Of a stretch of DNA of 64,000 nucleotides, positions 48,181 through 57,347 are shown in pieces. How positions within the stretch are numbered: position 1 is the stretch's first letter; every line of letters starts with the position of its first letter. The notes beneath the pieces are model-generated. The model was not told the origin of the DNA. It was given only the letters and a program-made list of their open reading frames with translations, and did not search any database. Both the position numbers and the translations under genes were made by a program. Source of the DNA: Mycobacterium sp. BK086 (GTDB lineage Bacteria > Actinomycetota > Actinomycetes > Mycobacteriales > Mycobacteriaceae); the NCBI GenBank assembly GCA_004362315.1, contig SNWL01000004.1, forward strand, positions 992,001 to 1,056,000, in the 5' to 3' direction.

Positions 48181-49808
48181 GTTCGACGCTGTTCTCCGGT
48201 GGGGTGGTGTGGACCGGGACCGGCAGCGACGTGGACGCGGTTCTGGTGACCGACGGGGTGGTCCGCGCTGTAGGTGCGCAAGCCCGCGAACTCGCCGGTG
48301 AAATCGACTGTGAACACGTCGATCTCGACGGCGGATTCCTGATGCCCTCCTTCGGTGACGGCCACGCCCACCCGCTGTACGGCGGTCTCGAAGCCGTTGG
48401 GCCCGCGGTCCGGGGCTGCGGCACGATCGACGAAATCGTCACCGCGGTCAAGGTTTACGCCGAGGAGCATGCCGACGAGGAATGGATCGTCGGCGCATCC
48501 TACGACGGCAGTCTTGCTGAAGGCGGCCTGTTCGACGCCCGTTGGCTGGACGCCGCGGTACCGGATCGGCCCGTGGTGCTGCGGGCCTGGGATTACCACA
48601 CGATCTGGTGCAACACCGCGGCCATCGAGCGCGCGGGTATCACCGCCGAGACCCCCGATCCGGTGCTCGGGGAGATCCCGCACCGCGCCGACGGGTCCGT
48701 GTTGGGCACATTGCGGGAATGGGGCGCAACGGATTTGGTGATGGCGGTGATGCCCCCTCGTGATGAGGGGCAGCGCATCGCCGCCCTCGGGACGGCGGCT
48801 GACTACTACCTGGCTCGCGGGGTCACCTGGGTCCAGGATGCGTGGGTCGAGCCCGGCGACGTCGCCACGTACATCGCGGCGGCTCGTCAGGGCGCCCTGC
48901 GCATGCGGTTCAATCTGGCGCTGTACGCCGATCCACGCCATTTCGATTCGCAGATAGAACAATTCGCCGCATCCCGCAGCGCAGTCGAGGACGTGGGATC
49001 GCCCCTGCTCACCGCGCAGACGGTGAAGTTCTTCGCCGACGGCGTCGTCGAGAACGAGACCGGGGCACTGCTGGCGCCCTATTGTTCCGGGCTGCACAGC
49101 CACGGCATGACGAACTGGGAAGGCGATTCACTGGCCGAGGCGGTCCGTCGTGTCGACGAGCTCGGGCTGCAGATCCACATCCATGCCATCGGTGACGCCG
49201 CCGTCCGCCAGGCGCTTGATGCGATCGCATATGCCCAGCAGCGCAACGGGAGTCGTGACCGTAGGCCGGTGATCGCCCACGTACAGCTGGTGGATGAGGC
49301 CGACATCGGTCGGTTCGCCGCGCTCGACGTGATCCCCAACATGCAACCGCTGTGGGCGCAGATGGATGCGCTCATGACAGTGCTGACCATCCCCCGGCTC
49401 GGGGCCGAGCGCGCCGACCGGCAGTACCAGATGCAAACCCTCAACCGCTCCGGCGCCGCGCTCGCGTTCGGGTCGGACTGGCCGGTGTCCTCGGGCGCGC
49501 CCCTGGACGGCATCGCGGTCGCGACCTCGCGCCGGACCTCCGAGGGGCAGCCCGACGGCGGGTGGACCCCACACGAGATCGTGCCGATCGAGCGCGCACT
49601 GTCCGCCTACACCCACGCCGTCGCCTACCAGGCGTTCGCCGAAAACAGTTGGGGAGTAATCACTCCCGGAGCAAGCGCCGATCTGGTGTGGCTCGACCAC
49701 GATCCGCGGAACACACCGCCGCTGGATCTGCCCGGCGTGGGCATCCGCGCCACCTACGTGCGCGGTGCGCAGGCCTACCGGGCCGACGACGGAAAGGTAC
49801 GAGCATGA
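48177..49808 (+). CDS. Amidohydrolase, YtcJ-like
   Basis: A 543-aa metal-dependent hydrolase of the amidohydrolase-3 group. The N-terminal beta part (LFSGGVVWTGTGSDVDAVLV) leads to the metal motif DGHAHP; later come RAWDYHTIWCNTAAI, QTVKFFADGVVENETGALLA, HIHAIGDAAVRQALDAI and the ending FGSDWPVSSGAPLDGIAV. Substrate unknown. Starts at a GTG overlapping the nitrilase stop. Confidence 0.9.
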   Translation: MSSTLFSGGVVWTGTGSDVDAVLVTDGVVRAVGAQARELAGEIDCEHVDLDGGFLMPSFGDGHAHPLYGGLEAVGPAVRGCGTIDEIVTAVKVYAEEHADEEWIVGASYDGSLAEGGLFDARWLDAAVPDRPVVLRAWDYHTIWCNTAAIERAGITAETPDPVLGEIPHRADGSVLGTLREWGATDLVMAVMPPRDEGQRIAALGTAADYYLARGVTWVQDAWVEPGDVATYIAAARQGALRMRFNLALYADPRHFDSQIEQFAASRSAVEDVGSPLLTAQTVKFFADGVVENETGALLAPYCSGLHSHGMTNWEGDSLAEAVRRVDELGLQIHIHAIGDAAVRQALDAIAYAQQRNGSRDRRPVIAHVQLVDEADIGRFAALDVIPNMQPLWAQMDALMTVLTIPRLGAERADRQYQMQTLNRSGAALAFGSDWPVSSGAPLDGIAVATSRRTSEGQPDGGWTPHEIVPIERALSAYTHAVAYQAFAENSWGVITPGASADLVWLDHDPRNTPPLDLPGVGIRATYVRGAQAYRADDGKVRA

Positions 49809-51148
49809 CCGCTGAATACATCACCGGCCCCCACGAGGGGCACCTGAAACGGGCGCTCGGTCTGCCGTCGCTGGTGCTGTTCGGGCTGGTGTACATGGTC
49901 CCGCTGACCGTGTTCACCACCTACGGCATCGTCACCGAAACCTCCGGTGGCCGACTGCCATTGGCATACATCGTCACGCTCATCACCATGGTGTTCACCG
50001 CGCTGTCCTACGCGCGGATGGCGGCGGCGATCCCGGTTGCCGGATCGGCGTACACCTACACACAGCGCACCTTCGGAGCACCCGTCGGCTTCCTCGCCGG
50101 GTGGTCGCTGCTGCTGGACTACCTGTTCCTGCCGATGCTGAACTATCTGGTCATCGGGCTCTACCTGAACGCGGCGCTGCCCGCGCTCCCCGCGTGGGTC
50201 ATCGTCCTGGTCTCGATAGCGATCGTCACGGTGCTCAACATCGTCGGCATCGTGTCCGTCGCGCGGGCCAACTTCCTGATCATCGCCATCCAGGCGATCT
50301 TCATCGTGGTGTTCGTCGCCCTCGCAGTCGCCAAGACCACCGGCTACGGAACCGTCGACCTGATGGCGCCCTTCACCGGCGACGGCACCGCGGGCGGGAT
50401 GAGCCCCATCCTGGCCGGCGCGGCCATCCTGTGTCTGTCCTTCCTCGGCTTCGACGCGGTCTCCACACTGTCCGAAGAGGCGCGCGACGCCAAACGTACA
50501 GTGCCGCAGGCGATCATGATCGCGACCATTGTCTCGGGGATCATCTTCATCGTGCTGTCCTACGCGTCGCAGCTGGTGTTCCCGTCCAACAAGTTCGCCG
50601 ACGTGGACACCGGATCGACCGACGTGATGCTGGCCACGGGCGGGGCGTTCGTCAACACGTTCTTCACCGCGGCCTACGTGGCCGGTGCGCTGGGTTCGGC
50701 ACTGACCTCCCAGGCCTCGGTAGCCCGCATCCTCTACGCGATGGGCCGCGACGGCATCCTGCCCCGCAAGGTGTTCGGGCACGTGTCCGCCAAATACAGC
50801 ACACCGGTATACGCCATCCTCACGGTCAGCGTCATCTCGCTCGCCGCCATCTGGATCGATCTGGCGATTCTCGCGTCGGTCGTCAGTTTCGGTGCGCTGG
50901 TGGCCTTCTCGGTGGTGAACCTGTCGGTCATCAAGCACTACTTCGTCGACATGAAGCAACGAAACATCCTGCTCAACCTGATCGCGCCGGTGATCGGCTT
51001 CCTGCTCACCGCCTGGTTGTGGACCAGCCTGTCGGGCACCGCGTTGACGATCGGATTGATCTGGCTGGCAATCGGATTCGTGTGGCTACTGGTCGTCACC
51101 CGGGGATTCAGCCGGCCCACACCGGTGCTGGATCTGGACTACGAGTGA
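49805..51148 (+). CDS. APC-family amino acid/polyamine permease
   Basis: A 447-aa transporter with about 12 helices. GLPSLVLFGLVYMVPLTVFT and AAIPVAGSAYTYTQRTFGAP are the APC signature region; LSFLGFDAVSTLSEEARDAK is the conserved loop after helix 6. In an operon with an AguB-like amidase it probably imports the amide or polyamine-type substrate. ATGA overlap upstream, GTGA downstream. Confidence 0.92.
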   Translation: MTAEYITGPHEGHLKRALGLPSLVLFGLVYMVPLTVFTTYGIVTETSGGRLPLAYIVTLITMVFTALSYARMAAAIPVAGSAYTYTQRTFGAPVGFLAGWSLLLDYLFLPMLNYLVIGLYLNAALPALPAWVIVLVSIAIVTVLNIVGIVSVARANFLIIAIQAIFIVVFVALAVAKTTGYGTVDLMAPFTGDGTAGGMSPILAGAAILCLSFLGFDAVSTLSEEARDAKRTVPQAIMIATIVSGIIFIVLSYASQLVFPSNKFADVDTGSTDVMLATGGAFVNTFFTAAYVAGALGSALTSQASVARILYAMGRDGILPRKVFGHVSAKYSTPVYAILTVSVISLAAIWIDLAILASVVSFGALVAFSVVNLSVIKHYFVDMKQRNILLNLIAPVIGFLLTAWLWTSLSGTALTIGLIWLAIGFVWLLVVTRGFSRPTPVLDLDYE

Positions 51149-51888
51149 GCCTGCAGGGCTATCCGGTCGCCGCCCCTGCGCTGGACGGCCCGGTGTGGTT
51201 CGACCAGAGCTGGTTGGACCTGACGTTCCTGCACTGGCCGGTTCGCCCCGACGACGTGGCGCACCTGTACCCGCCGGGTACCCGCCCGGATGTGTTCGAC
51301 GGCGTGACCTACGTCGGGCTGATCCCGTTCCGGATGGGCTACACGAAGGTGGGCGCGAGCCCCGCCGTGCCCTATTTCGGCGCCTTCGCCGAAACCAACG
51401 TGCGGCTGTACTCCGTGGATGATGCGGGACGGCACGGTGTGCTGTTCCGGTCGCTGGAAACCGCGCGCCTGGCGGTGGTGCCGGCCGTCCGCCTGACGAT
51501 GGGGGTGCCCTACACGTGGGCGCGGATGCGGGTGACCCGCTCGGCGAACGTGATCCGCTACGACAGCGTGCGGCGCTGGCCGCGGCGCGGATTGCGTAGC
51601 CGTGTCACGGTCGGGCTCGGTGAGTCCGTCGTGGCGACCCCGTTGGAGATCTGGCTGACCGCGCGCTGGGGCGCCCACACCCGCAAGGCCGGGCGTACCT
51701 GGTGGGTGCCCAACGAGCACGATCCCTGGCCGCTGCAGGCCGCGGATCTGTTGGGTCTCGACGACGAGCTGGTGGCGGCAGGCGGTGTGCGCACCGCGGG
51801 TGAACGGCTGCGGGCGTTGTACTCCCCCGGCATGCGGACCAGATTCGGACGGCCGATCGTGATCGCCGGTGGACGACTCTCGCAGTAA
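51145..51888 (+). CDS. YqjF-like DUF2071 protein
   Basis: A 247-aa protein of the DUF2071/YqjF group: DLTFLHWPVRPDDVAHLYPP, VTYVGLIPFRMGY, FAETNVRLYSVDDAGRHGVL and FRSLETARLAVVPAVRL. It probably adopts an acetoacetate decarboxylase-like fold, but no catalytic Lys is assigned. Last gene of the amidase operon (GTGA overlap). Confidence 0.85.
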   Translation: MSLQGYPVAAPALDGPVWFDQSWLDLTFLHWPVRPDDVAHLYPPGTRPDVFDGVTYVGLIPFRMGYTKVGASPAVPYFGAFAETNVRLYSVDDAGRHGVLFRSLETARLAVVPAVRLTMGVPYTWARMRVTRSANVIRYDSVRRWPRRGLRSRVTVGLGESVVATPLEIWLTARWGAHTRKAGRTWWVPNEHDPWPLQAADLLGLDDELVAAGGVRTAGERLRALYSPGMRTRFGRPIVIAGGRLSQ

Positions 51889-51897
51889 GCTCACAGC

Positions 51898-52176
51898 ATG
51901 GTTTCACGGGTGGGGATCTCTCGGGCGCTGCTGGCTGCCGCGTGCGGAGCGCTCTTCGTGGCCGCGCCCGTCGTCGTCGCCGCCCCCGCCGGCGCCTGCC
52001 CGATCGGGCATCTGTCCGACCCCATCACCGGTCAGTGCTATGTGGCCAACAGCGGTGTGCCGACCGTCGGCGGAATCCCGTGTATCCCAGGCAAATCGCT
52101 GGGCACCTGCCTGGGCATCCTGCAGAATCAGTCGCCGCGCGGCGGCGGCCCGCCGGTGGGCGGGCCCTGGCCCTAG
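51898..52176 (+). CDS. Small secreted protein
   Basis: A 92-aa protein with a signal peptide (GISRALLAAACGALFVAAPV, cleavage near APAGA). The mature part has four Cys (CPIGHLSDPITGQCYV; GGIPCIPGKSLGTCLGI) and a Pro/Gly-rich end. Mycobacteria have similar exported proteins of unknown function. Its stop overlaps the convergent MerR gene. Confidence 0.75.
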   Translation: MVSRVGISRALLAAACGALFVAAPVVVAAPAGACPIGHLSDPITGQCYVANSGVPTVGGIPCIPGKSLGTCLGILQNQSPRGGGPPVGGPWP

Positions 52177-53051
52177 GCCGGGTCGTCTGGGGTGTTGCCC
52201 CTGGTTGTCTCGACGGCTTGCGCCAAAATGCTGGCCACCACCGACTCGACCCGCGACTCGATCGAGAACGCGAGGGAAGCCGTGACGGAGGACACCGCCT
52301 GAGTGCGGAAGCGCACCAGCATCGTGATCATCTCGGCCACTTCGGTGTCCGGCGGCAGTGGCGACCCCGGGTTGAGCCGTTCGCCGATGTGCTCCACACC
52401 CGCCTGCACCAGGATCCCACTGATCTGGTCGACCAGCGGGGTGGTCTTCTCGTAGATGTCGATGAGCGTTGCAACGGTCACGCCGTACTGGCGGATCTCG
52501 TTGAACGCCTCGATCAGCTTGGGGCGCACCAGAGTCACGTCGTGTCCGTCGTCCTCGAGCTTGATCACCCCGAGCCCGACCAGCCGGTCGAATCCGGCGT
52601 CGTCGTCGACGAGTCTGCGTGCCTCGGCGACCGGCATCCGCTCGGGCTTCTCGGTGGCCCAGCTTCCGGCGATCGCCGATTCCAGCCCCAGCATGTCCCC
52701 GACGTTCTTGCCCTGCTCCCAGGCCGACAGCATCTCGTTGACGTGGGCGATGTTGTAGCCCCGGTCCAGCAGGGAGGTGATCATCCGCAGCCGGGTCAGA
52801 TGGGTGTCGTTGAACAGCGCGATCCGCCCGACCCGCAGCGGTGGGTGCAGCAGCCCGCGGTCGCGATAGACGCGGATGTTGCGAGTCGTGGTCCCGGCGA
52901 GCCGGGCCAGCTCGTCGATGCGGTACTCCCCCGAGGCCGCCACCTCGTGCGGCTGCACAGCGGCGTCGAACAGCTGGGACACCGCTGCTTCCACGACGTC
53001 GCGGGATCCGCGGCGCAGCCGCCGCAGAATGCTCGGGATCGGACCCGTCAT
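52173..53051 (-). CDS. MerR-family transcriptional regulator
   Basis: A 292-aa protein. The MerR HTH is not at the very start but at about 55-120: YRIDELARLAGTTTRNIRVY, RDRGLLHPPLRVGRIALFND, THLTRLRMITSLLDRGYNIA. A long helical C-terminal part follows. It begins one base after the monooxygenase stop and is the last gene of a five-gene leftward operon, so it may control that operon. The ATG at 53051 is preferred over an upstream start inside the monooxygenase gene. Confidence 0.88.
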   Translation of the reverse strand: MTGPIPSILRRLRRGSRDVVEAAVSQLFDAAVQPHEVAASGEYRIDELARLAGTTTRNIRVYRDRGLLHPPLRVGRIALFNDTHLTRLRMITSLLDRGYNIAHVNEMLSAWEQGKNVGDMLGLESAIAGSWATEKPERMPVAEARRLVDDDAGFDRLVGLGVIKLEDDGHDVTLVRPKLIEAFNEIRQYGVTVATLIDIYEKTTPLVDQISGILVQAGVEHIGERLNPGSPLPPDTEVAEMITMLVRFRTQAVSSVTASLAFSIESRVESVVASILAQAVETTRGNTPDDPA

Positions 53052-53052
53052 C

Positions 53053-54555
53053 TCATGCCGTCGAGACGACCACACGCGGCCCGGCATCCACTGCCACCGC
53101 CTCGTAGTCCTCGAACCGGAACTGTCGCATCTGTCGAAGATACTGTGTCGCGAAGCCCGGATACATCGAGGCGTTGAACCCGTCGGCTGTCAGATACCAG
53201 CTGTTGCAGCCCGACATCCACGTGGTCTTGGTCAGGCGCCTCTGCATGCGGTCGTTGTAGCGGCGTTGCACGTCGGCACGCACGTCGAGGTACCGCAGGT
53301 TTTGGCGCAGGATCGTGGTGACTCCGGTGACGGCGTAGTCGATCTGCCCCTCGACGTAGACCAGCAGCGAATTGTGGCCGGGCCCGGAATTCGGGCCGGT
53401 CATGAAGAACAGGTTCGGGTAGCCGTGTGCGCTGGAGCTCTTGTAGGCCTCGGCATGTTCGGCCCATTCCTGTTGCAGGCAGCGGCCATCGAGCCCGGTG
53501 ATCGAGAACGGCGGACCCGACAGGTGCACGTCGTATCCGGTGGCGAACACAATGGCATCGAGGTGATGCTCGATGCCATCACTGGTGCGGATGCCGACCG
53601 GGCTCAGGGTGGCGATGGGCCAGTCGATCAGCTTGCAGTTGTCGCGCTGCAGCGCCGGGTAGTAGTCACTGGAGACCAGCATGCGTTTGCAGCCCGGGGT
53701 GAAGTCCGGGGTGAGCTGGCGGCGCAGCCACGGGTCGGCCACCGAGCGTCGCAGATGCGCCTTTCCGAGCCGGGCGACCAGCCGGCTGGCGGGGGTGTCC
53801 CAGACCAGCGCCGCCGCGCTCGCCTCGTGACCCCAGTACAGTGCCTGGCGTGCAAATGCCTGGGCGGCAGGCACTTTCGCGAACAGTTCCTGCACGGCGT
53901 CGGGCATCGACACGTCCAGCCGGGGCAGTACCCAGCCGGGAGTGCGCTGGAAAACCTTGACGGCCGCGGCGGTCTTGACCAGTTCGGGAACGATCTGTAC
54001 CGCACTGGCGCCGGTTCCGATCACCCCGACCCGTTTCCCGGCGAAATCGTAGTCGTGATCCCAGGCCGCGCTGTGGATCTTGTGCCCGCGGTAGCTGTCG
54101 ATACCGCGGATGTCGGGGAATTTGTGGTCGGCCAGCGGACCGGACGCCAGGATCACGGTACGGGCCTGAATCTGTTTGCGGCCCTTCGCCGTCACGGTCC
54201 AAACTCCGGCCTGCTCATCAAAGCTCAACCCGGTGACCTCGGTGTCGAATCGGATCAGCGGTCGCAGCCCGTGCTGGTCGGTCAGATCCTCGATGTGGCC
54301 GCAGATCTCGGCACCCGACGGGTAGGCGCGCGACCAGCTCGGGTTCTTGACGAACGAGAACGAGTACAGAAGTGACGGGATGTCGCAGGCCACCCCGGGG
54401 TAGGTGTTGTCCCGCCAGGTGCCACCGACCCGGCCGTTGCGTTCGACGATGACGATGTCGTCGACGCCGGCCTGTCTGAGCTTGATGGCGGTGCCCAGTC
54501 CGGTGAAGCCCGCGCCGACGATGAGAGTGTCGTGGATGTGCTTGACGGCGGCCAT
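53053..54555 (-). CDS. Flavin monooxygenase, Baeyer-Villiger type
   Basis: A 500-aa FAD/NADPH enzyme: FAD motif GAGFTGLGTAIKL, the GGTWRDNTYPGVACDIPS loop, a BVMO-like fingerprint YRGHKIHSAAWDHDYDF and NADPH motif GVIGTGASAVQIVP. Likely oxidises a ketone or long-chain substrate. Neighbours (hydrolase, SDR, ferritin-like) recall the mymA-sadH-lipR set of M. tuberculosis. ATG three bases after the ferritin-like stop. Confidence 0.93.
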   Translation of the reverse strand: MAAVKHIHDTLIVGAGFTGLGTAIKLRQAGVDDIVIVERNGRVGGTWRDNTYPGVACDIPSLLYSFSFVKNPSWSRAYPSGAEICGHIEDLTDQHGLRPLIRFDTEVTGLSFDEQAGVWTVTAKGRKQIQARTVILASGPLADHKFPDIRGIDSYRGHKIHSAAWDHDYDFAGKRVGVIGTGASAVQIVPELVKTAAAVKVFQRTPGWVLPRLDVSMPDAVQELFAKVPAAQAFARQALYWGHEASAAALVWDTPASRLVARLGKAHLRRSVADPWLRRQLTPDFTPGCKRMLVSSDYYPALQRDNCKLIDWPIATLSPVGIRTSDGIEHHLDAIVFATGYDVHLSGPPFSITGLDGRCLQQEWAEHAEAYKSSSAHGYPNLFFMTGPNSGPGHNSLLVYVEGQIDYAVTGVTTILRQNLRYLDVRADVQRRYNDRMQRRLTKTTWMSGCNSWYLTADGFNASMYPGFATQYLRQMRQFRFEDYEAVAVDAGPRVVVSTA

Positions 54556-54558
54556 GTT

Positions 54559-55479
54559 TCAGGCCGCCGGCTCGTGGGTCAGTTCCTTGAACCAGCTCGG
54601 AATCGGACTGAGCAGTCTGCGCGGTATCCGGTCGGACGCCCACACCATCGGGTTGGCGACCCAGTGGTAGGGGTTGTTGGGTTTGATCACCATGCGGGCG
54701 TGCAGTTTGAGGATCTGATAGGTCGGGACGCGGTGTGTGTACTCGCCGCGCTCGCCGAGGGTGCGGAACCGCTTGACGGCGTTGTAGAGCCGCTCGGGCT
54801 CCAGTCCCATCCCGACGATCTCGTTGCGGATCCGATTGAGCAGCGGAATGTACATGATCGCGCCGATGATCAGCCCGGGGGTGGCGACACTGCCGACGAA
54901 CTCGATCGCCAACCGCCGCAGATCGGCCTGTCCGATCATGTTCAGCACCTCGAAATCGACGGCGAGGTGCCGGGATTCGTCGTTGTTGATCTTCTCGAAG
55001 ACCTGATGGCAGACGGGGTCGTCGACCTCCTCGAGCAGGAACTTGAGCAGGGCACCGTCGAGCGCCACCTCGAGCATCGGGATGACGGTGCCCAGGATCG
55101 ACAGCGACATGGAGTCGGCGTAGGTGTCCAGCCAGTCCATCGACAGACGGATGTTGACGTTGGGTTCGGGCATCTCGCCGTCGTCGAGCATGCCCCAGCG
55201 CTTCATCAGCGCGAGTTCGGCATTGGCATGCCGCTGTTCCTCGGCGTGGAAATAGCGGTAGATCTCGGCGATCGTCGGGTTGGGTGCCTTCTTGGCCAGC
55301 GCGGCGAATCCGCGGGCGCCGATGTTCTCGATCCAGCACAGATCCGCCATGAACGCCTTGAGCTTCGGGCGTTGCTCGTCGGTGATGCGTTCGGCACCTG
55401 GCGCGTTCCAGTCGATGTCGGCCAGCGCCCACTGCCGGTCCTTGATCTTGGCCAGCATGACGTCCATGTCGATCGCCAT
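54559..55479 (-). CDS. Ferritin-like diiron protein
   Basis: A 306-aa helical protein. YRYFHAEEQRHANAELAL and NNDESRHLAVDFEVL supply E-x-x-R-H and D-E-x-R-H motifs of ferritin-like diiron or metal-dependent hydrolase proteins. The C-terminal third is hydrophobic and basic. In an operon with a monooxygenase and SDR it may oxidise or desaturate a lipid-type substrate. Reaction not known. Confidence 0.75.
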   Translation of the reverse strand: MAIDMDVMLAKIKDRQWALADIDWNAPGAERITDEQRPKLKAFMADLCWIENIGARGFAALAKKAPNPTIAEIYRYFHAEEQRHANAELALMKRWGMLDDGEMPEPNVNIRLSMDWLDTYADSMSLSILGTVIPMLEVALDGALLKFLLEEVDDPVCHQVFEKINNDESRHLAVDFEVLNMIGQADLRRLAIEFVGSVATPGLIIGAIMYIPLLNRIRNEIVGMGLEPERLYNAVKRFRTLGERGEYTHRVPTYQILKLHARMVIKPNNPYHWVANPMVWASDRIPRRLLSPIPSWFKELTHEPAA

Positions 55480-55487
55480 CGATTCTC

Positions 55488-56306
55488 CTAGGTGGTGACG
55501 CGGGTGACGAATCCGGCGGCGCGGGTGTACACCGTCGGAGTGAAACGTTTGATACCCCAGCCGATTCGGGCTTCAGGCTGGGGCATGCAGTAGAGACCGC
55601 CGCGGTCGAGGGTGTCCAGGCACATGCGGGCGACCCGGTCGGCGGAGAATCCGGTCCACCGCATCAGCTGCTCGGCACGGTGTGTCGTCTCGGTCGGGAT
55701 GCGGCCGGATTCGAGGATGTTGGTCTTGACGAAGGTGGGGCACAGCACCGTGACATTCACCGCGGTGCCGGACATTTCGGCGGCAAGGGTCTCCGACAGC
55801 GACAGGGTGCCCGCCTTACTGACGTTGTAGGCGGCCATCCCGGGTGCGGCGCCGAACGCCGCGGCCGAGGCCACGTTGATGATCCCTGCCGGACGGCCGG
55901 CGTCGCGCAGGATCGGGGCGAAGACGTGGCAGCCGTGGATCGGTCCCCACAGGTTGACGTTGAGTACCCACGTCCAGTCGGCGAGGTCGACGTCGCCGAT
56001 CGGCTTCCCGCCGGCACCCACACCGGCGTTGTTGACGACCAGCGTCGGTGGGCCGCCGAACCACGACTGTGCCTGCTCGGCAAGGCGATACACGTCGTCG
56101 ATCTGGGTGACATCACACGCGACCGCCAGCGCGCGGTCGCCGATCGCGCCGGCGGTCTTGCGCGCGGCACCCTCGTCGATGTCGCTGCACACCACCCGCC
56201 CGCCCCGCGCGGCCAGCTCGGTCGCGAAGGCGGCGCCGATACCGCTGCCCGCACCGGTGATGACGGCGTCGGCGTTGTGACTGCGTTTTGTACCGAAAAT
56301 GCCCAT
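55488..56306 (-). CDS. Short-chain dehydrogenase/reductase
   Basis: A 272-aa classical SDR: NAD(P) motif TGAGSGIGAAFATEL, DID after strand 2 (acidic, favouring NAD), NNAGVGAGG, the catalytic Ser in NVASAAAF and YNVSKAG. Probably an alcohol dehydrogenase or ketoreductase acting with the adjacent hydrolase and monooxygenase. The ATG at 56306 starts three bases after the hydrolase stop. Confidence 0.93.
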   Translation of the reverse strand: MGIFGTKRSHNADAVITGAGSGIGAAFATELAARGGRVVCSDIDEGAARKTAGAIGDRALAVACDVTQIDDVYRLAEQAQSWFGGPPTLVVNNAGVGAGGKPIGDVDLADWTWVLNVNLWGPIHGCHVFAPILRDAGRPAGIINVASAAAFGAAPGMAAYNVSKAGTLSLSETLAAEMSGTAVNVTVLCPTFVKTNILESGRIPTETTHRAEQLMRWTGFSADRVARMCLDTLDRGGLYCMPQPEARIGWGIKRFTPTVYTRAAGFVTRVTT

Positions 56307-56308
56307 GC

Positions 56309-57286
56309 TTAACCCACCTGGCCGACACTGGTGTCGCACAACGCATTTGTGATGAACGCGGTAATCTCACGCATTGACCGCGCGGCCGAGGGAGTCAGGC
56401 GAGGTAGGGCCTGGAAGACGTGCACTTGGTCGGGCCAGATGCGCAGATCGCATTCGCCGCCGGCACGGCGCAGGTCGTCGGCGAGGGCGACGGCGTCGGC
56501 CGCGAGCATCTCCGCGCCACCGGCATGGATCAGAGTGGCCGGCAGCAGCCGCCCACCGGCGACGTCGAGCGCTAGTCTCGGGTGCACGGGATCGACACCG
56601 GCACAGTACAACTCGACCAACCGTGCGGCGTCCCGGGAGCGGATGGCGGGGTCACGGCCGGTGCGCTCCCACGTTCGGGCGAGCCCGAACGTCAGGTCAA
56701 GCAGCGGTGACAGCAGCACGAGGGCGGCGGGATGCGAAACCTCAGGTTGCAGCAGCAGATCGACCGCGAGATGGCCGCCCGCGGAGTCGCCGGCGATCAC
56801 CAAGTGTTCGGGCGACATCCCGCGGTCGCCGGTCAGCCAGTCCCAGCCGGCGCGCACATCGTCCGCGGCGGTCGGGAACCGGTGCCGCGGTGCCAGCCGA
56901 TAGTCGATGCTGAACACGGGCAGACCCGTCAACTGCGACAACCATGAGGTAAGGCGGCGGTGGGTGCGTGGTGAGCAGAGCGCGTATCCGCTGCCGTGCA
57001 CGAAGTAGATCCCCCGCCGAGCCGTCACGTCCGGGGCGACACCTCGGCCGCACACCCATTCGCCGACGACCCGACGCCCGTCCGACGTCCGAGTGTCCAC
57101 CGGAACGGTCGTGGTCCCGGACAAGGTCGGTCCGAAGGTGTCCATGATGCGAGCCACGATCTGGCGCGAAGCCCAGAGACCCCACGCCTGGTCGGGCGGC
57201 AGCACGGCGCTGAGCTGTCGCAGGGTCAGGCTGCTCGCGACGTTCGCGCTTCGACTTCGCCACTCGGATATCGATCCGCTGAACAT
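56309..57286 (-). CDS. Alpha/beta hydrolase, HSL-type (LipR-like)
   Basis: A 325-aa esterase. The oxyanion motif reads HGSGY instead of the usual HGGG; the nucleophile elbow is GDSAGG, followed by PLLDLT and a C-terminal DQVHVFQ with the catalytic His. First gene of the five-gene operon. I start at the ATG at 57286 because the longer frame (from 57328) would be encoded by the perfect palindrome at 57301-57336. Confidence 0.9.
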   Translation of the reverse strand: MFSGSISEWRSRSANVASSLTLRQLSAVLPPDQAWGLWASRQIVARIMDTFGPTLSGTTTVPVDTRTSDGRRVVGEWVCGRGVAPDVTARRGIYFVHGSGYALCSPRTHRRLTSWLSQLTGLPVFSIDYRLAPRHRFPTAADDVRAGWDWLTGDRGMSPEHLVIAGDSAGGHLAVDLLLQPEVSHPAALVLLSPLLDLTFGLARTWERTGRDPAIRSRDAARLVELYCAGVDPVHPRLALDVAGGRLLPATLIHAGGAEMLAADAVALADDLRRAGGECDLRIWPDQVHVFQALPRLTPSAARSMREITAFITNALCDTSVGQVG

Positions 57287-57300
57287 TTGATGGATACAAC

Positions 57301-57336
57301 GCCCAATAGTGACATTTGTCAATGTCACTATTGGGC
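57301..57336. promoter_or_regulatory. Perfect 36-bp palindrome upstream of the hydrolase-SDR-monooxygenase operon
   Basis: Arms GCCCAATAGTGACATT and AATGTCACTATTGGGC are exact complements around TGTC, 14 bp upstream of the hydrolase ATG. Shape fits a TetR- or MerR-type operator. It also lies just beyond the stop of the upstream cyclase gene's neighbour strand (57348), so a terminator role is possible, though there is no T run. Confidence 0.75.
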
Positions 57337-57347
57337 AATGTCGATTA

